From NCBI GenBank assembly GCA_023634235.1, contig JAMKCF010000003.1, positions 25,821,299 to 25,885,298 on the forward strand: a stretch of 64,000 nt of DNA, read 5' to 3'. How positions within the stretch are numbered: the first letter of the stretch is position 1; every line of letters begins with the position of its first letter. This document shows positions 57,315-64,000 of the stretch, piece after piece. The translations under genes and the position numbers were made by a program. Source of the DNA: Pisaster brevispinus. Its lineage: Eukaryota; Echinodermata; Asteroidea; Forcipulatida; Asteriidae. Under the pieces are notes generated by a model. The model saw only the letters and a program-made list of their open reading frames with translations, had not been told where the DNA came from and searched no databases.

Positions 57315-58590
57315 CTTTATCATGCTCTTATGTGGTTCATATCCTATTTATCCTGCCGCCATCAAACTGTATGTGCTCAAAATTCCAAGCCCGACCCTGT
57401 TCTTCTTAATTATGGAGTTCCACAGGGATCAGTTGGTGGTGCTACTTTTGAGGCAATCCACAAGCTCGAAACATGTTCGAATTCTAGTTCTTTAAAATTG
57501 ACTGATGAAAGGTCTGAATTCTTATGTATAGGATCTGTAGCACACATAAGGTTAATTTACCATCCATTGAGATTGGAAGTGTAGACATAGTCCCGTCTGC
57601 GGCTTTCCGAAATCTCGGAGTCATTTTTGACTCATCTATGTTTATGTCTGCCCATATATCTGTTGTTTGTAAATCTGTTCGGTATTATTAATTTGGGTTT
57701 TACCCACTAACACCATGTGTGTTAGCACTGTATACTCAGTACTTTCCCGACTTCTGTGAAAAAAATCGCAGGCATATTACTCGGGTAGGATTCGAACCCA
57801 CGACCTTTTCAATTCTAGAGCAGTGTTACCAACTAGACCACCAAGATTGCCCGGTAGCTAGAGGCAGTTCGAATCCTTTGTTCGGTATTACTTACGTAAT
57901 GTAGGATTCATTCGTAAATATTTGACCCGTTCAGCTACCGAACACTTTTGTAATGCCTTTATTTCATCTAGGCTAGATTTTGGTAGTGCACATTTCTTTA
58001 AATTGCCCCCAAATCAACTCACGCGGTTGCAGAGACTTCAACATTCTGCTGCTCGTCTCATAACATTCACAAGATATAATGACCACATTACCCCCACTCC
58101 TTCATTCTTTGCAATGGCTGCCCATTGAATTTCGTATCATATTCAAAATAGTGCTGCTTGTCTTCCATTGTGTCCACGGTTCTGCCCCTGAATATAAAAT
58201 TAGTCTTATCAAACGTTATGTTCCTTCAAGGCGTCCTCGTTCTTTGCATTCTGGTTAACTTGCTGTCCCCCAAAACGCACACAAACTGGGTCGACAGGTC
58301 CTTTGCACATGCTGGACCATTCCTTTGGAATCAGTTAACCTCACATATTTGGGATAGTAGCACCATGGACACATTTAAAGACAGATTGAAATTTCATTTG
58401 TTTCAAACAGCTTTTCAGTAGTCTTTTCTTTCTTCCCTTCATCTTACTGTTCCCTCTTCCTTCTTGTCTGTTTTGTCCTTTCTTTATTAATTCTATTTTT
58501 CTTTTTCATGCGCTTTAAGCACCTTAATAGGTTGATATTGCGCAAAATAAAAAAATCATCATTATTATTAGTAGTAGTATTTATGTTAAA
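57315..58590 (+). pseudogene. CR1-like retrotransposon 3' fragment
   Basis: Starts shortly before the RT motif NYGVPQGSVGG (about 57405). It continues in shifting frames with AFISSRLDFGSAHF, RLQRLQHSAARLITF and HITP, then RSFAHAGPFLWNQLTSHIW, FKDRLKFHLFQTAF and a stop at about 58420. This is the CR1/L2-type RT C-terminal half. The 3' UTR contains GCGCTTTAAGCACC and TATTGCGCAAAATAAA and ends in (ATT)n, typical of this clade. Several frameshifts and the SINE at 57688 show it is dead. Confidence 0.85.
57688..57878 (-). repeat. tRNA-derived SINE in the CR1 fragment
   Basis: On the minus strand: A box TGGTCTAGTTGG, B box GGTTCGAATCC, then a short unique tail and the A-rich end. Flanked by a perfect 12-bp duplication TGTTCGGTATTA (57676-57687 and 57879-57890). 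Same family as the SINE split by the 13-kb transposon. A real tRNA is excluded because it does not form the other stems. Confidence 0.8.
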
Positions 58591-58605
58591 TCATGAAATA
58601 TTTAA

Positions 58606-59249
58606 CGTTTGCAACTATTATGTACAAAACGATTGAAACTATTATCATGTGGATATAAATATTGTTGTATATTGAAATATAGTTATTACAGTTTAATTGG
58701 TTTCGGTGGCAATATTATGCGGTGTATGCTGTGGTCTCTAAAAGATATAGAGAAAATTACCTACAGAAAATCAACGTGTTTTCTCTTCCTCAAAGCTAAA
58801 ATGGAAACGAGAGTGAGCCCAAAGGTTGCGATCGCAAACTTGTTGGTGTAAATATGCTAATCACAAAGTTGGATCAGACACTTGAACACTGACAGCGCAC
58901 TTGGGTTTCTTACTTATATTCCAGCCTAACGATTATAATTTCAGCTATACCGCTGCATTAAAAAGCCCAATGCACCCTAATGTAGATTTTGGTGTACAGT
59001 GTACTTCCTCATACTTGCTGGGATAACGTATCCGTATATGGATAGATAGGAAAGAATGAATAAACAAACTTTGTCGTGAGCTTGGCAAAGAGGAAACAAA
59101 TTGATTTATGTGCAAGGAGGTATGGAAAGTTGAGAATGAATGACTATTGAGCAAAACATTGTTGTTCATTATTGTCTGTGAAGTTGAACCAGGAGCCGTG
59201 TTGTCTAAAAGTACGAGATTGCCATCCTAGTTTTCAGTTTGCCTTGAAA
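58606..59249 (+). promoter_or_regulatory. FReD D upstream/promoter region
   Basis: Matches 37160-37784 and 13823-14364. It keeps the GGGATAACGTATCC block but has GATTTATG where copy C has a TATA box. Confidence 0.45.
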
Positions 59250-61205
59250 ATGGACCCATCATGTATAAAAATGACCGTGTTGGTCTTCATTGCCGTGTTT
59301 GCTATGAGAGCAAGATCCCAAACTGAGCATAGCATTGGCTCATATACAACAAGCGAGACTGAACGATGTGTGTGCCAGCCACACGTCACCATCAACCCGC
59401 CCGTTTGCGGACGCTCCACTCCCGTGAACTCCGGTACCGGCTGCAACTGTACGGCCGTCCAGGAATCGGTTTCCTCTGAGCTACGGGACATGAAGCGACA
59501 GTTAGAAACACTGCAGTCAGCAGTTACTACCATAGTTAGATTGCTAACAGGTATACTAACATAATTTACCAAGTGAAAACTGTCTTCTTCTTTTTTTCCT
59601 TTTTTTTGAAACTTCATACTTGAAACTTTGCAAATTTGTAGATTCGGCTTTTAGAACCCGTGCCATTACTTTTTGCACACAAACGTGCTTATGACGATCA
59701 AGTTTCATATTGGATGATGCCGTTGATCTGTTGTCTGTTGAAAGAACCTTTGGGGACAAACGTGTACGCCGCCAACAAATCAGTCAAATAAAAAGAAAAT
59801 ACTAGTTATAGTCAATTCTGAGGTTGCAGAATCACATCCTGCAGTTAGGGAAAATGATAGGTGTAGTTCTGATGGTGAACTCTGGAGTAATTCATATGCA
59901 ATATTCTGTTGAAATTCTCTTGGATAGGATTGGGAGGAAATAAATAAAACGAATTTATTTTAAGTAATATTACATCTACGGGAATAAAAAGCCATGTTTT
60001 GTTGTGTACAGCTGCCCTTTTTAGGGATTGCTCTGAGATTCTTGCGAGGGGTGCATCAATCAGTGGTGTGTACACGGTTCAACCTCTAGACTCCGGTGAG
60101 ACTTTCCAGGTGTATTGTGATATGGAGACAGACGGTGGTGGATGGACGGTAAGATAACACGCTAGTGTACGAATGAGATAACTCATCTCTAAGAGTGAAT
60201 GTTTATAAGACCAGGGTATTTAAACAAAAAACACGTTTCTTTGACAGGTTTTCCAGCGGCGCCAGGACGGCAGTGTGGATTTCTACTTGGACTTTGCCAA
60301 CTACAGCCGGGGCTTTGGGAATCTAGAGGGAGAGTTTTGGCTCGGAAATGACAACTTGCACCGTCTGACCGCTCAGGGCGAGTACGAACTCCGCATAGAA
60401 CTATCGGACTTCGAGGACGAATCCAGGTATGCCGTATATGACTCGTTCAGCATCGCCGATGTGAGTGACAACTACACGCTGACGGTGGGAAGTTACTCAG
60501 GAACCGCAGGTAATAAATCAATATCAATCCCGAAAATGTATTGAGACAAGGAACCAATGTTGCCTTTCTGATTGGTCTTTGTTTTTAAAAATCTTTCCCC
60601 GGAGTTCCACAGAAAAAAATGAATTCAAAGCGGTGACGATGATTCTGATTTCCTCGATGGTACACATTGTGTTTAAATTCACAGAGAAAAGTACATGTTT
60701 AATGTTGATTTATTGGGCTTAAAACATTCACAAGTTTCTTTTCTCAGAGAAGTTATTAATAATTGTGAAGACACTTATACTAAAGCTTTACTTGTTTTGA
60801 TAGAATAAGTTAAAAATAGACAAAAAGTAGTATTCCAAAACTAGAGTAAGCGTCATAAAAAAAAATATTAAGAAAATAGTAATACAAATAAATAAAAAAA
60901 AACTTTTTTATCACGCGTACTGTAAAACTAAAGGATCGTTCTTTGTTGCAGACGACTCGCTGAGCTACCACAATAACCGTCAGTTCTCTACTAAAGACCG
61001 AGACAACGATGCAGATGGCGGGAACTGTGCCCAGAGATACCACGGCGCCTGGTGGTACAAAGACTGCCACCATTCTAATCTTAACGGGCCGTATCTCAAT
61101 GGGACCACGACTGAATATGCTCGGGGAGTCATTTGGTATCACTGGAAGGGGTTTGATTACTCACTCAAAACCTCAGAGATGAAAATACGACCCACTCCAC
61201 AATAA
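59250..61205 (+). CDS. Secreted fibrinogen-related lectin-like protein, copy D
   Basis: Exons 59250-59550, 60012-60148, 60248-60509, 60952-61205 (phases 1, 0, 1), 317 aa. Signal peptide ([15 protein letters not shown]), Cys cluster, coiled coil and fibrinogen domain as in copies B and C. The second exon starts AALFRDCSE and has the same length as in C. DRDND, C-x12-C, HHSNLNG and [10 protein letters not shown] are intact. Differences from C concentrate in exon 4 ([25 protein letters not shown]), near the region that forms the ligand pocket in related lectins, while exon 1 is almost the same. Exon 4's acceptor is TTGCAG. No defect was seen, so it is probably functional. An ATTAAA signal lies at 61241-61246. 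Its upstream region has been split by a CR1 fragment, which may remove distal control elements. Confidence 0.88.
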
Positions 61206-61381
61206 TAGCACCATGCCACTCACTGTGTTGCCGCTCACTGATTAAAGACATACCAGTATCAATCTTCGAGATAAACAGTTCAAAGTCAACAAGTATTTCT
61301 TGAGTTATACTGAAGCATAAGCATTCGTTGCTACCTTGGAAGTTTACTTAGTGTGGGGCGTCCACACGACCCTAATGGATG

Positions 61382-62263
61382 TGTGACAGGTGTAGAAAGC
61401 CCTAGTGTTGATGTTAGAATTAATTCCCCTTTCACGGTTTTTATTTCCCTTTAAGCTCTTCTAGCACCCCTTTAGTTAATTTCTTAAGAATACTTTCTTG
61501 TATAAACAATGAACCCTCTTGCATAATCCTTGGTAGTGTGGTTAGTCAGCCCTGTAGTTTACTTCAGATAGCAGCCTGGCAGCGCAAGGGAAACACTCCA
61601 TTTGTATGTGTCTTCATGCTCTAAGTTTTGCCTGCGTCAAGTTTATACTGCTATGGACTGTTTCATTCTGACGATGTTTAATTAGTTGAATATTTTGACA
61701 ATCATTAATCCTGCATTTCTTTGGAGTTTAGTTTCTAAATTTGTATTTTTAAGATCTGACTTTTAGTAACTTTTCTTACAACCTTTTTCTTTAAATCCTT
61801 TGTGTTATAAATTGGATAGGAGAACTGTATTTTAATCCGTTGTAATTCTTGTTTTTTAGTTACACAGGTTTTAAAGCCATTTTAATTTTAATCTGTTATT
61901 TTCTTTGGCACTTTGTTTTGAATTGTTTTTAAAACTTTTAAACAGTTTTTTTTTATCGCTAAGTTTAGGGTTCACTGGGTTTAATTTTGCTGAAGTTAAA
62001 GTTTCAAAAAGATCAGTTTTAAGTTCCAGAGGTGTTTTTATTGTTTTGTTACTAATTTATATTACTGTATTTCAATCACTGGTTTTGCATTTGGGCATTG
62101 ATTTGTAATCAATAAACTAGTTTTGTATTTTTATTGGAGAGTCTTTGTCCCACTTCTTGCATTACCTCGCATCTTGACCTTATCCTTTAGATTAAGTGAG
62201 TTTCCCCAAGCAAGCAGTTACTTTTATTTGGTTTATTCAAGCGGTCAATTTTTACAGGTTACA
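61382..62263 (+). mobile_element. Solo LTR
   Basis: An 882-bp insertion starting TGTGACAGG and ending AGGTTACA (TG...CA ends), flanked by the 4-bp duplication GATG (61378-61381 and 62264-62267). The uninterrupted sequence AATGGATGCACCACAC is at about 41270. An AATAAA at about 62110 is a likely LTR poly(A) signal. There is no internal coding region. Confidence 0.75.
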
Positions 62264-62860
62264 GATGCACCACACTAAATAGGCAAAACATCTTGCGCCA
62301 AACTGATTATCAAACTTTGTAGGCCCTCAAAATCGGTTGAATACGTTTTTGGGGTCATTATTAGATTGTGTAATTATAATAATCAATCACAATCCGGGGC
62401 TCTGTTTTTCAACTTTTGAGGATATTTGATAGATGTAGGCTTTAAAGTTGATCCTATTTGGCTTGGGAATGGGGGAGGAATGCTTCTGAAAACTGCCAAA
62501 TTCCAAACGGCTGACCTGGCAAAACTTTTTAAGAAATCTGAAGTTTAGTTGTCTGGCAATATATTTGATTGGTTCTCAAGAGGCTATAAGACTTTAAATA
62601 TTTGTTGAGTATTTTTGAATATTTATCGTTAATTAATACCTCGGAGAGTTTAGGCACTCTGATTGGTCGAAGACTGGTCACATGGGGATGCATTAACAAG
62701 TGATTTATAAAGACCCGGCTCTGTGAACTGGCGAATAATTGGCCCCGAAACGAGCATATCGTTGTGCACAATGTGCTTGTTGTGCGGAGAATTAGAACTC
62801 TCAAATCAACTGTTTTCTTTTTGCATATGGACCTTATCTTTGATCTCTGTTATATAATGA
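62264..62860 (+). other. FReD D downstream repeat and unassigned DNA
   Basis: 62264-62600 continues the about 490-bp unit shared with 40855-41400. After 62600 I recognise nothing. Confidence 0.45.
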
Positions 62861-62862
62861 AG

Positions 62863-63058
62863 CTTATGCCATAACGTCATCCGGCCGCCATTTCAGAGGT
62901 AAAACGGGGACGAAAAAATCAAAACGCAGAGATCTGTACGCGCGGCGTACAGGATTGGCAAATGAACAGCCGCCTCTAGGCGAGCGAGGGCGCCCTACTG
63001 AAATGACATCATGTGCATAAACTGGTCTCCTGTCTTTATCCGCAAGGATAAAGACAGG
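62863..63058. repeat. Imperfect foldback and perfect hairpin
   Basis: 62863-63023 has weak arms (CTTATGCCATAACGTCAT... against ATGACATCATGTGCATAA) around a CpG-rich core. Just after it, 63029-63058 is a perfect 13-bp-arm hairpin (CCTGTCTTTATCC, loop GCAA). Confidence 0.5.
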
Positions 63059-63270
63059 TACTGATCTTAAGGCCCAATGATTTCATTGGATACATCACGT
63101 AGCGGTCATACTAATTAGCGTCAACAGGCCCATTTCACGACAACTCAATGACAACTCAAGACAACAAGTTTAAAATGCCATCAAGTACAATGGTTGTAAT
63201 CAGAGTGTATCTGGAAACACGTTTAAAACTGACTGGAACCATCGTGCATACATATTCTTCACTGGAATTG

Positions 63271-63345
63271 GTTCACTAAAATGTGCTAGAATCTAGCAAA
63301 TTGCATATGTAAAATGTGCTAGAATCTAGCACATTTTTTATTAGG
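63271..63345. repeat. Two copies of the TGCTAGA...TCTAGCA palindrome
   Basis: AAAATGTGCTAGAATCTAGC occurs at about 63279 and 63311, followed by ATTAGGCCTG...CGATCCA as in the Mutator-like elements in inverse orientation. A fragment of that family. The remainder to 64000 shows no gene. Confidence 0.55.
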
Positions 63346-64000
63346 CCTGTGGTCGATCCACTCTACGCGCAAACGCAAGCGAAAACACGTGTAAAGCAAA
63401 GGGAGAGCGAAATTCGACCGTGAATTCGACGAACCTACCCCCGGTGGAGGCCGCTGAAGGTCATGTGATTTCACCTAAAGATATTATTCCAGACAAGACG
63501 TCCCAGGGACAACAAGCTCAATATAAAAACAATGCTTGCCAAAAATTTAGATGAGACTGGGGCAATTTAGAACAGAAAAAAAGTTTTTATTAATTTTTTT
63601 GTCAGATAAAAGCATATAGTTTAGTAAAGGTCGTAAATAATTATAAGTTTCAAATTGTTTTGTTCGAATATCTGCGGTACGATGGGAAAAAACCTATAAA
63701 AATTTTGATGAAATAAAAGCAATGTCTCCCTCTGTTGATGTTGAAGGTTTTGATTTGTATATCTGTTTGGAGAAACAGTAATTAAAATGTTCATACATTT
63801 TTAAGCAACGTTGTTTATTTTCTGCAAATTATGAGTGCCCTATTTCGGTCGTCGTTTGACTGAGCTTGCATTACCAATAAAAGTTTAACTGCAGTTGTAA
63901 AAAATGTATTTTTATTTTGTTATTTAATTGAATGTTTCAATTGGTAAACAGGAAGGGGTGATTTCCTACCAGTTCCGAACGTTTGGTGAAGTATTTTCCC

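Noticed and set aside
57780..57878. Possible tRNA gene on the minus strand
   Set aside because: A and B boxes are present, but no complete cloverleaf forms and the sequence is flanked by a 12-bp target duplication; it is a SINE head.

Overview
This window is non-coding-rich, AT-rich animal DNA. Genes have spliced exons with GT/AG borders, there are no operons, and interspersed repeats fill most of the space. The gene content (secreted fibrinogen-related lectin genes) and the repeats (tRNA-derived SINE, CR1-like and other non-LTR elements, hAT, Mutator-like, Harbinger-like and CACTA/EnSpm-like DNA transposons) fit a marine invertebrate. I lean to a deuterostome, perhaps a sea star, from the general look of two small repeats, but the sequence does not prove this.

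Host genes: four related fibrinogen-domain (FReD) genes form a dispersed cluster. Copy A (minus, about 9.05-11.69 kb) is a pseudogene. Copies B (plus, 14365-16420), C (plus, 37785-39868) and D (plus, 59250-61205) each reconstruct into an intact four-exon gene for a secreted protein of 315-317 residues: signal peptide, Cys-rich segment, short coiled coil, C-terminal fibrinogen domain. Their 5' flanks and 3' UTRs are homologous, and detached pieces of the same 5' flank lie at 0.2-1.9 kb and 17.5-18.3 kb.

Centre: 21325-34399 is one 13-kb transposon with perfect 34-bp terminal inverted repeats, TATAGGA-rich subterminal arrays and a 2-bp TA target duplication. It carries two divergent, apparently intact spliced genes: a CACTA/EnSpm (Tnp2-like) DDE transposase (five exons, 887 aa) and a BEN-domain protein (seven exons, 353 aa). 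It sits inside a tRNA-derived SINE, which sits inside an older duplicated segment. Outside that lie arms of a large inverted repeat (17.5-20.2 kb against 35.6-37.4 kb).

Right half: a degenerate non-LTR reverse-transcriptase fragment flanked by an unusually long (about 120 bp) target duplication (41.8-44.1 kb), a THAP-domain exon remnant (45.1 kb), a second CACTA-like element (47.08-50.00 kb) next to a 28-bp minisatellite with higher-order structure (50.0-51.2 kb), and a 1.85-kb hAT-type element with GACTCG arrays and a perfect 8-bp target duplication (53.78-55.63 kb). A CR1-like fragment holding a SINE lies upstream of copy D, and a solo LTR lies downstream of it.

Coordinates of spliced genes were reconstructed by hand from splice consensus, reading frame and comparison among copies. 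No database search was run, so family names rest on recognised motifs.
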